From Seriola aureovittata (Eukaryota > Chordata > Actinopteri > Carangiformes > Carangidae): a stretch of DNA of 64,000 nucleotides. Positions 26,931-38,361 of this stretch are shown piece by piece. The stretch lies in assembly GCF_021018895.1 (NCBI RefSeq), contig NC_079365.1, forward strand, positions 17,769,001-17,833,000, in the 5' to 3' direction. The stretch's first letter is position 1; every line of letters begins with the position of its first letter. The notes under the pieces were generated by a model that was given only the letters and a program-made list of their open reading frames with translations, was not told the DNA's origin and did no database searches. The position numbers and the translations under genes were made by a program.

Positions 26931-27221
26931 ACTGTTTGGTCTCCATCTCTCCTATGTCATTTAGAATTCTTGAGCCACCTGTTTCACAGCCTCATCACAG
27001 CGAGTGATGACAGGAGGATGAGATGGGGGGAGGAGGAGCGCGGGGAAGGGTGAAGGACAAGGGACTCGCCACAGTCCAGCCAGAGTCGTTTCAAAATGAG
27101 GGTAAATTAAAGAGAGGCATCGTAAATATATATTTTGAACACTAAAACTCTCAACCCTACATGAGCACGCGCTATCCTTTCCTGGTCGTACAGACTGAAA
27201 ACAGCATGAAGGGTCCGATAA
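24126..27221. other. non-coding upstream DNA
   Basis: No recognisable gene. It includes an A run at 25322-25337, a CT/CA tract near 26900-26930 and a purine-rich segment near 27015-27065. The minus-strand frames at 25941-26469 have no domain. Confidence 0.45.
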
Positions 27222-27808
27222 GCCATGCTAGCAGCTCTGCGAGGCTGTGCTTAGGCATAGCATTGCTTTGAGCTAAATGCTAATGTCAACATGTTAACAT
27301 TCTCTCGATGACAATGCTAACAAGCTGATACAGATATAACGCTATGTTCACCTTAGTTTTAGCGTGTTTGCATGCTAACATTGCTAATTAGCTATAAACA
27401 AAAAGTAGCCTACAGCTGAGGCTGATGGGAATTTCAGTAGGTATTTGGTCATAAATCAAAGCACTGGACAAACTAAAATTTTGACCTCATGATGGTGTTA
27501 AATGAAAGTCGGGGGATCTCCAAAGTTATTATAAATAATCCCGAGAGGGAACATGAATGTCTGTATCAAATTTCGTGGCACTCCAGCCAAAAGTTGTCAA
27601 CATGTTTCACTCAATACCTCATGGTGGCGCTAGAGGAAAGGTCAGAGGATCACCATAGTTATTAGGATTCATCATCTGTTGATCGTGAATGTTGGTACCA
27701 AACCTCATGTCAATCCATAAATAGCTGATGAGATTTTTCTCTCTGGACCAAAGTGATGTATGGATCGCCTGAAAGAGAGACTGACATTACGCCAGCACAG
27801 CTAATAAG
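27222..27808 (+). mobile_element. near full-length non-autonomous TIR element, teleost family with GCCATGCTAGCAG end
   Basis: It begins GCCATGCTAGCAGCTCTGCG, continues through GCTTTGAGCTAAATGCTAAT, a run of GCTAAC motifs, CAGCTGAGGCTGATGGGAAT, GGTATTTGGTCATAAATCAA, AAAATTTTGACCTCATGATG, ATCTCCAAAGTTATT, ATGAATGTCTGTATCAAATT, CATGGTGGCGCTAGAGGAAA and CTGGACCAAAGTGATG, and ends near ACGCCAGCACAGCTAATAAG, a decayed inverted copy of the left end. I recognise it as a very abundant fish repeat. It has internal half-repeats (the CTCATGG / ATCACCA / GTTGG-TACC block occurs twice) and no coding capacity. Confidence 0.8.
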
Positions 27809-30015
27809 GATTGACCTAGTAGAGGAGATTACAAAAACTAAACCAGCGTTGTAGCACATACCTTCTTAATTAGCCCTATATTTAGTTATATTTAACAATT
27901 GTTTCCATACAAATCATAAGAAAAAGAGGAAGATTAAGTGAACGGGAAAAGAAAGAGAAGAAGAATAAGTAAAAGGAGAAGGATTTCTTTGTGGTGCAAC
28001 AGTATTTTGTTATCACAGCCAGCTCCTGTCTTGTAAGCCAACATGTCTTTTCTTAGTCGTTCAGTAGCTGCAAACCAAGACAATGCAGGGAAATAAAGCA
28101 AGAAACTCAACAAAAGAAAATGTAGCCTATTGAGAAGTGAGTTTTTCTCTCTCTCTTTAGACTATCAGGCTATGACAAAAAAAACACAAAAGTCCCATGT
28201 ATTCCCCTATCTGACCACAGAATACGGTAGATTGAGTTTAACTACACAAACTGACCACTTTTGGGTACAGTGTGAAACAAAAAGCACAGTCATTTCCTCT
28301 CACTGTCCTCAGTCTTTCCCCCTGGCCCGAGACCTGCGGCTGGATGCCGATGAAGAATGACACAGACAGACCGGACCCTCAGGGAGCCCGCGGCAACAAC
28401 ACTGCATGGGAAAACTGTTACACAACCCCTCCTCCCCCTCAACCAACCACAGGTAGTATAGCTGGGGCACCTTCAGCCACAAAGTCATGCTAAATATAAA
28501 ACCATTGTTATTGTTTGCAGTACATTTCACTGTGAAGAACAAAAAGGGAACAAGGGGGGTAAAAGAGCTAATGTAATGCAATACACACTCTCCTCCGGTT
28601 GATACTGGTGGAGAGAACCCACCAGACAAGTCGGGGACAGGATCAGACCCCGTGGAGCCTGTTAGGAAACAGCTTTAATTCATACCAAATCATCCCACCA
28701 CAGCTGCCCTCCTCCCTCCGTTCCCAGGCAGGAGACATGTGAGCCAGATACAATGAGACAAACTTGTGTCATTTAAAAAAAAAAAAAAAAAAAGCAGCTG
28801 TCCCATTTTTAGCCCTGCAAAGCTCCAGCTGAGTCATAGTCAGCTTCTGTGACAAAAGATGGAGGAACAAATATGAGCGGTGCAATCTGGGTGGGAAAAA
28901 ATATTCTTGAAGAAAAGAGTGCCATTAATCTTTAGAGTGTGGTTCAAAAGGCATGTCATGTGTGAGCAGTCAAAGGGAGAAAAGTGCACGCTAAACAGAA
29001 TTTGCATCGCAGCATAAATATTTGGCAAATTATAGATTCACTAGCAAGCGACAACATTATCCTCTATATTTGTTAGCATTACAGTGAGACTATTGTTTTA
29101 GCTCTCCAGTGTCTTGACTCTTTAATTGTTAAAGTCAATGTTTCTAGCATCATGCCAAGCCAACACAAATAGCAAAAATCCAAAGTATTTTTCTACTCCG
29201 GGTTCACTCACAAACTAACAGTATGTGGTCTGAATGGGAATCTCCAAACAGAGGGTGAAAGCCTCTCCTGCAGACACGAGTGTACTTGAAGAAATACTGC
29301 TGTATTTATTAAAAGAAAACACTGAATAGCGGTTCTAAAATTACAGTAACGAGACAGAATACCTGGAAGTGCTCCAAAAGCAAGAGGGTGACCTCAGAGT
29401 CAGCATTTTTATTTGAGTTTTTACATTCAATTAACTTTTCTTTTTCTTTTTTTTTTTTTTGCTACCAAGTACATGAACAGAAAAAATCCTAATAATCACT
29501 GTTGCCCATTGTCATTGGAAAGAGGCTGGGCTTCTCTTTTAAAAACACAAATGGACATGTTTGAATTTATTTTCAAACATGTTGAATGTCTAACAGTTAC
29601 AGTATGATAAAAAAAAAGTGTTTAGAATAACATATATTGACACAACATTCATAATAAGATGTAACTATTTCCGCTCTCAGGTGTCTAAAAACAGCCAAAG
29701 TTTCCAGGGCCTGATTCAAGTTTTCTTCTCTGTCTGCCAGCTTTGTGATGGAGGTATGACTCTGCCAAGTGCGGTGTTATCTTTTTCCCATTTAAATGCT
29801 AATGAGCGTGCTGCCGTACCAGTCAAAGCGCTGCAGAAACAGTGTGAATTCTTAATATCTTACCACACCAAAAGGTAACAGCTCTCCCGGTGAGGTGGAG
29901 GGATGAGTACATGTTCCCTCATTAAATTCTACACAAACGACGTGTCCCTCAGAGAGCGCCGAGGGCCATTCTGTGTGTCACGCCGTCCTCTGGCTCTGTG
30001 TGTTTATGTGTGTTT

Positions 30016-30018
<3 letters not shown>

Positions 30019-30078
<60 letters not shown>
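30019..30078. repeat. (TG)n microsatellite
   Basis: About 30 TG units. Confidence 0.95.
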
Positions 30079-30079
<1 letters not shown>

Positions 30080-30136
30080 ATGGTCAATTGTTTGAGAATG
30101 TGTGTGCACTCACATCTGTCTGAGTTGTTTAGATAT

Positions 30137-30148
30137 GTGTGTGCGCGC

Positions 30149-30201
<53 letters not shown>
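30137..30201. repeat. (TG)n microsatellite with CG interruptions
   Basis: It starts TGTGTGCGCGCGTGCG and then about 25 TG units, only about 60 bp after the previous array. The alternating CG/TG start is a classic Z-DNA-prone sequence. Confidence 0.95.
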
Positions 30202-30202
<1 letters not shown>

Positions 30203-33200
30203 ATGCAGATGTGCACAGCAGTGTGTGGGTGCACTTGTTTCTTCACCTCATCAGTAATGAACAGCTGTTAATTGCCTCCCATCATGTGGGGAAACCAGCA
30301 GACAGAGGTTAAGGTTGTCACAGACTGTTAAAAATTACTTTGCACGGCTGGTTTAGTCATTGATGGCAAAAGGTTAGAGGATAATTCACTGAATGTAATG
30401 AAACTCATATGAGAGAGTGACCCGAGCGCTTATACCGCTTGGATTTGTATTCCCCACAAGCACCTGTTTCCATGAAAACCACCAGTGTCCTTGTTGTAGC
30501 GTTGCAGTGGATAAATAAATGTAAAATGGTTCTCATGAACCATCCTCAGAGAACTCTGTGAGAGTGATAACAATAACCTATGCAGTGTCGCCTTCATGTC
30601 CTCCAGGAAAATTACAGCATTTTTAAATGAATACGTTCAACTTGGAGTCAAATTCACGTTGTGAAAACTGGCAAGTTTAGTCTGGTTGATGAAAGGGAAA
30701 CATTCGCAGTGAAGTGGTGTAATATCTGTAACGAAACTTCTCACGTCTCCCACCAGCAGTATTAAAATTGATTTATAAAACTGGCTTCTCCTCTGCAGAA
30801 CAAAAGGCCTTAATGGCAGCTTTTTTTTTTTTTTTTTTTTGCAGAATTTCTTTAAATGTGTTGCCTATGTGGTCTGGCACCCGATGGTGATCTTTGGTTT
30901 GAACATTATCTTTCCCATTTTACTCGTCAGATAGCTGCGAGAGAGAAAGCAATGCTAGAGGAAAAACTGGAAAGCATGAGGGACTTTTTTATGAAGGCAG
31001 GCGCTCCTCAAAGCCAGGATTCAATAATTGCTTTCCTCTTGTCTCACGCAAGTGACAGATGGTGAGGCCACCAGAGGCCTGAAGATGGGAATAATATTGT
31101 TGATTAAAAAGAAATATAGGAAACAACATGCAGCTGTTGGCTTCGAGACAGAGGAGGGAAGACAGAAAGAGAAAGAGAAAAGAGGAGGAGAAAATAGGAA
31201 GAGCAGGGAAACAAAAAGAGTATCAGTAATGACACAATTAAACTTGGCTGACGCACACACGGTTTTGACTGGACTTTGTTTAAACTGCTGATATGTGAAA
31301 TGATTTGGGGAAAGAGATTTTATTGTTTTGCTGAGTTTTCCATGGTCAGTCCTGCCGGACTGAGGAGTTGCCTTCCAGATATTTATGAAAGTTGTTATTT
31401 ATTTGGAGCTGTACAGTCTGGTGCACAGACCACCCTTCAAACATGAACGCCCACCTGCATATGTTAAGCCATTCGCCTCTTTGTGTGTGAGAAAGAGAGT
31501 CAGATGGTTTTTAAAGCTCGTCCAAGATTCAGATGGACTGAAACATATCAATATCTTCTGCCGTGTGCGCGTGAGCTTGTAAGTGTGGGGGTAATTGTTT
31601 CCCAGAGCTCTTTGCTGGTGTCAAGGGAAATTTAACACTTTTAATGGCGAATGCTGATGCTGAGCTCTCCTCCTTTCCGGGCTCTGAGTATCAAAGCCTG
31701 GAGTCACACCGCAAAGCCTCTTTTGCATGGACTACTGCAATAATCGTCTTTCCAAGACATCTTTCGAAAGACAGACAACTCAAAGTCACAGCCAGAGATC
31801 TCAGTGTCTTTTAGTTCACTTTAGAGCAATCGGCATAAAGGTGCTTCACATGCCTTTTTGAATTGAATACAGCTTTTACCCTCATTATAGAGTCTGAAAA
31901 GGACACAAAGCATACTTACATTTTTGGCTAAATCAATGTTTAAATATTGGAAGTCATACGTGAGTATTCTACGAATAGGTTTCAGTGAAATGATCACACG
32001 GTAGAGCAGGTTTCATGGTCCGTCAGAGTAACAGTACCTTTTTAGTGAGTTAACAGAAACAGAGGAAATTGTAAATCAAGTCTACAACAATGACTAAGTG
32101 AAAGAAAGTCTTTGTATCTGCCAAATTCCTACCTCATTTTATACATTTCTGCAATTGTAGACTGCATGAAACCTAAGCTACTGTATTTATCATTTATGGA
32201 ATAATAAGCATGCACACTGGGCGTCAGCTGTGTTGTGCGTTGACTGCATAAGAAGCGAAATAAGCCAGCGTGATCAGGGGAGGGATCGAGTGAGATTAAA
32301 AGATTTAAGGCTCCATTTGCCCATGAATATGTGATGCCTATCTGAGGCTCGAGCCAGCGATCCCTCTGTCAGGTTGTCGAGGTGTTGGGGGAAATCTACC
32401 TTATCTGCATCTAGCCACTTTTCAACAGTTTCTTATGCCAACGTTCAGCCAAAAATTCCTGTTTGGCTTCAAAGTTACACATCAGCAGCTGTGAGAGCAT
32501 CAAATAAAAAAAAGAAGAAAAAAAAGAAAACCTTTTTCTTCTCATCTGAAACCATTGTCTGCTTGTTTTTCTTTCTTCTCCGCCTGAGTCAAAATACAGT
32601 AAAGTGATTCATGCTTCATTCAGAAAGCAAACACTGTTTCCATACCTGTGAGACTGCCAATACCAGCAGATACTGAACAATTGTTTGGCTCAGAACCGGG
32701 TATCTGAAAGCCTCTCAGCACAACTCGATGCTGGCTCCAGTCAGCAAATAAAAATCAGTAGCTGGCAGTCACAGGCGAATCAAGTTGTGAAATTACCTCA
32801 GTTCTATTTTTTTTTTTTACTGAAACAGCCACAGAAGAAAAAAAAAAGGCTTCCTCTGGACATCCAATAGAACAGTTCTCCCTCACAAAATCATCACCCA
32901 TAGATCTGTAACATCTGAGCTCACTTAAGCTCTTTTATTGTTGCAGTTTGGAAGCAGGTTGCATGATCATGAATTTGACACAGTAAAATATTGTCTCCTT
33001 CACACAAAACCAAGCCTACATCCTATTAACACAAGTTCCCATGTGTTCTGCATTACAGTGGGTATGAGTGTTTTGCATTGTTTATTCTGTAATGAAGTCA
33101 TCATGGAGATATTTGAATTGGAAATGATACACTGTTTGGGAATTGCAGAAAAAAAAAAATTTGACTTGTCTCCATGCATTTGCTTGTGTTATCTTCATTT

Positions 33201-33599
33201 ATCTTTATCTTAATCTGGAAGATTGATGAGCAAACTTTTTGTTGTCAAAGATAAATGCTGATGGAAATGAAAACAGATTGCATAATTCTAACCTATTAAA
33301 GGCTTCAGGCTTCACTGCAACGCTTAATTTCAACACTGTGAATCAACCTCTGGGCAACAAATCACACTGACATGAGTGTAGAAGGCAAATTTGTTCCCAC
33401 ACTTGATTTGAATAAAGTAAAAACTCAAATTACAAGTCTGAATATGTGGGAGACGTGATGTGACAATTATGCTGGAAATACAAAGACACTGAGGCCTAGT
33501 GCACAAATATATGTTGCAAAATTCTTTTTTTTTTTTTTTTTAAAGTATATTTTTTTGGGCTTTTGCAAAATGCTTTTTAAGTCATTTTAAAACTATATT

Positions 33600-33829
33600 G
33601 CTCAATTTGTTTTGATTGTAGCAGAAATTTTTAGACGACTCCCCCCTCCCAGTATTGAAGACACTTCTCCTCATCTCGTGTTGCTGACACTTGTGACACC
33701 ACTTGTGCAGTTTGTTCTCTCCCCCGGTTTTAGTGGGTTTACCTTTCCAGCCCCGGAGTGTGAGAGGATGCAGAGAAAGGCTCGGCTTGTGTTAGATTTT
33801 AGGGCGGGACGGAGCGGAGGGATGCTAAG
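33600..33829 (+). promoter_or_regulatory. putative promoter / alternative leader exon of the semaphorin gene
   Basis: The sequence changes from AT-rich to GC- and CpG-richer here. A GC box (GGGCGGG) lies near 33802-33808 and no TATA box is evident. The segment ends in a strong splice donor, GATGCTAAG|GTAGGTT, with the intron starting at 33830, so it could be an alternative non-coding first exon. The open frame at 33612-33833 crosses this donor and shows no domain. Transcription start sites cannot be fixed from sequence alone. Confidence 0.45.
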
Positions 33830-34226
33830 GTAGGTTCCCTCCCCCATGGGTGTGTCCACCGCCGGGAGACCTCAGTGTATCCACCTGCACAAGCCGCTTC
33901 CCTGCACTACACACTTGAGCGCCGCTGCGCAAGGCTGAGCCCTGATCTCCGCCACACTCATCTACAGGAGCAACTCTTTTGTTTCCAGCCTCCTTCAGGG
34001 GAAGACACAGAATCTGTTGATGCGATTTAGAGCTCACTTCAAGTTAAAGCGGCTGCGTCCGGTTAATTTAAATCCAAGCTTTGTTTGGCTCTGGGATAAT
34101 CGTGCAGGATCTGCGGCGGATACACTGATACTCCTGCGTGCGGACAGAGCAGCTCAAGGGATCTGGGTGGATGGTTTTTAAATGTTCACCGGCTTTATCA
34201 CAATATTCACTGGACGCAACTAGAAG
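33830..34226 (+). other. sema3f: putative 5'UTR exon of the semaphorin gene
   Basis: A CpG-containing stretch (CGCCGCTGCGC near 33920, GCGGCTGCGTCCGG near 34048) ends in the consensus donor CTAGAAG|GTAGGTCAC, with the last exon base at 34226. The next good acceptor with a coding exon behind it is at 35897, giving an intron of about 1.67 kb. I infer this is the last leader exon. Its 5' edge is unknown: the exon may start at a transcription start site inside this interval. Two upstream ORFs lie within it. Confidence 0.45.
34020..34223 (+). promoter_or_regulatory. two abutting upstream ORFs in the putative leader exon
   Basis: uORF1 runs from ATG at 34020 to TAA at 34179-34181 (53 residues). 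uORF2 starts with the very next base, ATG at 34182, and stops with TAG at 34221-34223 (13 residues), three bases before the splice donor. If this exon is in the mature leader, scanning ribosomes would meet both before the main start codon. Their existence is read directly from the sequence; a regulatory role is inference. Confidence 0.4.
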
Positions 34227-35897
34227 GTAGGTCACAATGCAAGTGCTGTTTGTGATACATGACAAGTCAAATTAATTATTTCTGTACAGACAGATAAATC
34301 AGTGGGAAGCCACATTTGGTACAGTCGAGGAAGAAAAAAAAGAATAATCCCTGCGCTGCATGTGCAAGATTGAGAATATAAAATATATTTTAAAAGTGCA
34401 GAAAAATTATTTTTTTCCTGAATATTTGTACTGGTTTATTTTAAGCAACAGACTTCCGCTCGACTGTATTTATATTTTTGGTTTGTTTTCTCTGGCGCGT
34501 GGGAGGCTCAAATGAGTTATTCTCCCAAATAGCCACTATCTCCAAATACTGCAAGAGCCAAGAGCAATGTGTGTGTGTATGTATTTGTGGGGTGGGTGGA
34601 TGCTGGGGGTGTATGTGTGTATTCAACTAGACGTGAGTTTTGAGGGACTGAAAGTTTTTTTTTTTCTTTTTTTTTTTTTTTTTTGCTGCATGTGATGCTG
34701 TGTCTTCAAAATCTGCTCTTCACTGTGATCAAACGTTCGTCAACTCCCTGCAACTTCTTCTGACAATTTCAAATCCTGCAGGTCCTCATAAAAATAAATG
34801 ACACGTGGTTCATGTTCATGTCCTCATAACTCAAAGAGCAGTCACGCTTTATTTTGGTTAACTGTCTGCTTTTGGAGTCCTGCCTTCAGGGCTCAGTGTG
34901 GAACTTGATCTCAAGCCCTGACTGGCAGTTTGACCTCGGACTCAGATCCACGTTTACATGTAGATCGGTGCCGTGCACGGCTCATTACAGTGAAAGTTGT
35001 TTTATTGTCTCCAAACGGTCATTTCTCTCTGCAAGTTCTCTGTTTGCGTGTGCTTGCATTTTGCACAATCGTGTCACCTCGTCCGCGCGCTGAGTCTTCA
35101 GATCCATTTTTATAGGGATATTATTATCTCCAGCTCTTTGTGGCGGATAACAGCATGTTGATGCGCTTTGTGCTTTAATCTGTGAGCAGCGCCAGAGCGC
35201 GCCAGGCTCAAACAGCACAAGTCCTACCGTACACTCCTGGTCAAATTCAGCTCCTCCTTTCAAACACTAGTAATAATTCTTCAACTTTAAACCAGTTTAT
35301 TTGCGAGCTTTCACGAGCACGTTGTGTTGCAGAAAAAGTGTAGATCCGCAGAGAGTGGCGAGGTGTGGGTCAGCATGCAGCGGCTGGAGGGAGACTCCGT
35401 CCATTCACACTGTTGCCTTCACAAAGCACGCGAAGCCAGGATAACTGTGGATGATTAGGAGAGTCAGATTCATCAGAAAATCCAGTAGCAATGATGAAAA
35501 ACTCAATTCTGTCTCTGCACACTCCTGTAGCCCTCAGGTTTTATGGTTCAAGTTCAGTTTATTGGCCTAAATTATGATCTATGATTCACAACCTGCCAAA
35601 AAATACTTGAAAAGATTTTAAGCATTCACCCATGAGATATCCAACCAATATGTACAACAGATGCAGAAGGCCGCATAAAAAAACAGATCCAGTTTTGGAT
35701 ATGTGTCTCAGTCCTAGATGTTCTTTATGAGTAAAGTGCCAACAAGCTTTTATAAGACTAAATGTTGCAGCTCTGTCTGTAAGTGATCAAACTGATTGTG
35801 TCTGATTGTTGCAGCTCAGTGACTGAGAGTAGGTTGCTTTGTGCGGTCAGTGTGCTTGCTTATTGTTGATTGACGCTCATCCCTCTCTGCCCCTCAG
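34227..35897 (+). other. sema3f: putative intron 1 (in the 5'UTR)
   Basis: It begins GTAGGT and ends CTCTGCCCCTCAG. It carries a long T-rich tract at 34655-34684. A second usable acceptor, CTTCTTCCCAG, lies 24 bases downstream and ends at 35921; either leaves the start codon intact. Open frames at 34854-35263 are chance frames. Confidence 0.45.
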
Positions 35898-35939
35898 CTC
35901 CTGGACTCTCCTTCTTCCCAGTTAACAAACAGAGGGGCA
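35898..35939 (+). other. sema3f: 5'UTR part of the first coding exon
   Basis: Forty-two bases between the acceptor CTCTGCCCCTCAG and the start codon, with no upstream ATG. An alternative acceptor after 35921 would shorten it to 18 bases. Confidence 0.55.
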
Positions 35940-36051
35940 ATGTTGTGGGACAAACTGTGCTGGCTGCTGGCCCTCCTGGCCTTGTCATCCGGGGCGCTGC
36001 CCCCCTCTAACGAGCCCCTCTCTGCTCCAAGGATCTTCCTGTCCTTCAAAG
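35940..36051 (+). CDS. sema3f: class 3 semaphorin, first coding exon (sema3f-like), partial
   Basis: Class 3 semaphorins are secreted axon- and vessel-guidance ligands for neuropilin/plexin receptors. This exon gives 37 codons plus one base. Residues 1-19 form a signal peptide: a lysine at position 5, then a hydrophobic core (LCWLLALLAL), with a likely cleavage after SSGA. A short proline-rich linker leads to APRIFLSFK, the segment just before the sema domain. Vertebrate class 3 members share a PRxxLSxK motif here, and the LSFK form fits SEMA3F best (3A and 3D have LSYK, 3E LSHK, 3B LSFQ), as recalled from family knowledge. The exon begins after an acceptor at 35897 (alternative at 35921), the ATG has a purine at -3, and it ends AAAG|GTAAGG in phase 1, so the next exon would complete a Glu or Gly codon. 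The sema, PSI, Ig and basic domains are not in this window. The a/b fish paralogue cannot be decided. Another secreted protein is possible. Confidence 0.6.
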
Positions 36052-36473
36052 GTAAGGCACTCCGGATAATACTGCTGCTATGCCTGTGACCCAGTTTGCG
36101 TGCCTATACACACATGCGATTACTGGTCTAACACTCACTTCTGCCATCAGTCTTTGATTTCTTGGTTTTGCTCAGTAACTGCCACGGGTAAACTATTGGC
36201 ACCGCGTGAATTCAGGGCTCGGCAGGCCTGGTATTTGTTCCTTCCGTCCCTAACAGCGAGTTTGATTGTGTGTTGATGAGAGGGATGAGATGTGCTGCTG
36301 ATTGTCCTGACTATTCATGTCTTCATTTAATCGCGGGGCTATTAGTCCCCCCCAAACAGGCCTTTGTGTGACCTCGGCTCCCTTCTGAAATCAAGTCAGA
36401 TTTAACACTTGGCTGGGCACACACTCAGGGCGGGGATCCAGCATGTTATGAATGTTTGCTAGTGCCACATGAG

Positions 36474-36475
<2 letters not shown>

Positions 36476-36542
<67 letters not shown>

Positions 36543-36550
36543 GTGTGTGT
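36476..36550. repeat. (TG)n microsatellite
   Basis: About 37 units with two TATG interruptions near the 3' end, about 430 bp into the intron. Confidence 0.95.
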
Positions 36551-36855
36551 ATTGAACTGTCCTGTTAAAATAGGTCTTAGTGGTGCAGTGTCCGGTGCTT
36601 TGTCATTCCAGTGCCGGCGTATAGTCAATCAGCGTGTCCATGTAAAGCTCCTGAGGGTTTATAGTACCTGCCTCTGAAAAAGATTTTAATGAGCCTCTGA
36701 CGAGTTCAGATCCAAGTCGCCACACTTCAGATCTCGGCTCTGTGTCCAAAGTTTGCTTGAGTGCATAACTTTAAGGAATCAAAGACTTGCTTTGTGTCAG
36801 TTCATGTCATTTTGCTCAGACTTTTTCAGATACTTTTGCTTACCTGTTTGTTTGA

Positions 36856-36917
<62 letters not shown>

Positions 36918-36924
36918 TCTCTCT
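36856..36924. repeat. (CT)n polypyrimidine microsatellite
   Basis: CT tract with single TT and CC interruptions. It can form triplex DNA and explains the poly-(SL) and poly-(RE) frames on the two strands. Confidence 0.95.
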
Positions 36925-38299
36925 TTCCTACTTGAATCCTGTCTTTTTTCTCTCTGTCTCTAATCAAGTTGGATTTCACACGCGACTGATTTCACATTTA
37001 CTTGGTAGAAAAGAGGTCATTTATTTTCTGTTTCTTTTAATTGAGTTCCGTTTTGTTTTTAATTAGTTTTGGAGGTTACTCTATGCCTCACAGAGCAACT
37101 TCAGATAGCTGGAGACTAGAAATGCACCTAAGCTGAGCATTCCCTAATTGTATTGGTTTTTGCACCGTACTTCTGGGAATAGCTCTGTAATGTGCTTTTA
37201 TTAATTTTTTATCTCCCCGTGTACTTAACCAAATAATTGGCTTTAGGTTTCATAATATCTGTCTAGTGCTGACATACAGATTGTGTTCACTTGTAATAGG
37301 TGCCTCTTGATAACATAATCCAGCTAATTTTTAATAAGCATTTGAATTGTGATGATAAAACAAAACTACAAGACAAGCTACACATGTAAGCTGCCAACTG
37401 TAGCAGCCTATAGAATCAGCTGCGTTGCTGAGTTTGCTTCCGTCTATGACCCGGACTCACATGTTTATCTGTAAAGGTTACACACAGTATCACTTTCCAC
37501 TGATTATTTGCTTTTTATGAAGCTGGGAGAGATGATTTAAATGCTTTTTGGCCGAAATCCAAAACTTTGACACAAGAATAACCCACACTTCCTCGTCTTT
37601 GCTTTTCAAATCTTTGCCCTCTATCAGAGCAGCAGACACCGGGTTATACACACAGATACACACACACACATTTCTTCCAAAGCAAAATGATAAGATCTCG
37701 TATGTTATACAGTAGGGGGACTGCATCTCAATGTGACCATCTGTTGTAAATACTTGCCTTGAAATTCCATTCTATATACACTTTCTTTTATTAATTGTCA
37801 CTTTTCAGCTTTGTTTTGTTTTGTACGGAGATATTTCTATTACATGACAGTTTTCCTAAAACTCTACAGAACAAAAAGCTGAAGGATTTTCGTGCTTTGA
37901 AGCCTGAACTAATGAGATCACATCTGCCACAGAGAAAATCCTGTACTTCGCTCTTTGGCTCTGACTTTATTATTTGAACCACTAATTTTTGTATTATATT
38001 AGTAGGAGTTTCATCATATTCCTGTCTCCACTAATCGAAAGAACTATACCAGTGCGTTTTTTGCACTTAGCATTAAAGCTCCATGTCTACAAGGACTAAG
38101 GTTTACAATGTAAACAACCTAAGCTGATAGTTTTGCCTTTTGAGGTTCCTAAAGTAGCTACTGAGTGTGTTAGTGCTGGCTGAGTTATTAACTGTGATAA
38201 GGACCAAGAGAGCAAACAGGGGCTAAGACTAAAGGAATGTCCATTCAAAGCTCATAGGGATAGATCATCAACCCAGACTTCAAAAGAGTTGGAAAAAAT

Positions 38300-38301
<2 letters not shown>

Positions 38302-38356
<55 letters not shown>
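38302..38356. repeat. (CA)n microsatellite
   Basis: About 27 perfect CA units. Confidence 0.95.

Positions 38357-38361
<5 letters not shown>

Larger units (their letters stand above)
27809..33599. other. non-coding DNA immediately upstream of the semaphorin promoter
   Basis: No splice-supported exon that I accept. It includes two TG arrays, an A run (28775-28793), a T run (30821-30840) and the frame at 30856-31065, which looks somewhat coding but has an in-frame stop directly upstream (see findings). The distal promoter or enhancers of the gene may lie here; nothing in the sequence proves it. Confidence 0.45.

Noticed and set aside
36753..37066. Ser/Leu-rich and Arg/Glu-rich frames
   Set aside because: They run through a CT microsatellite inside the presumed intron.
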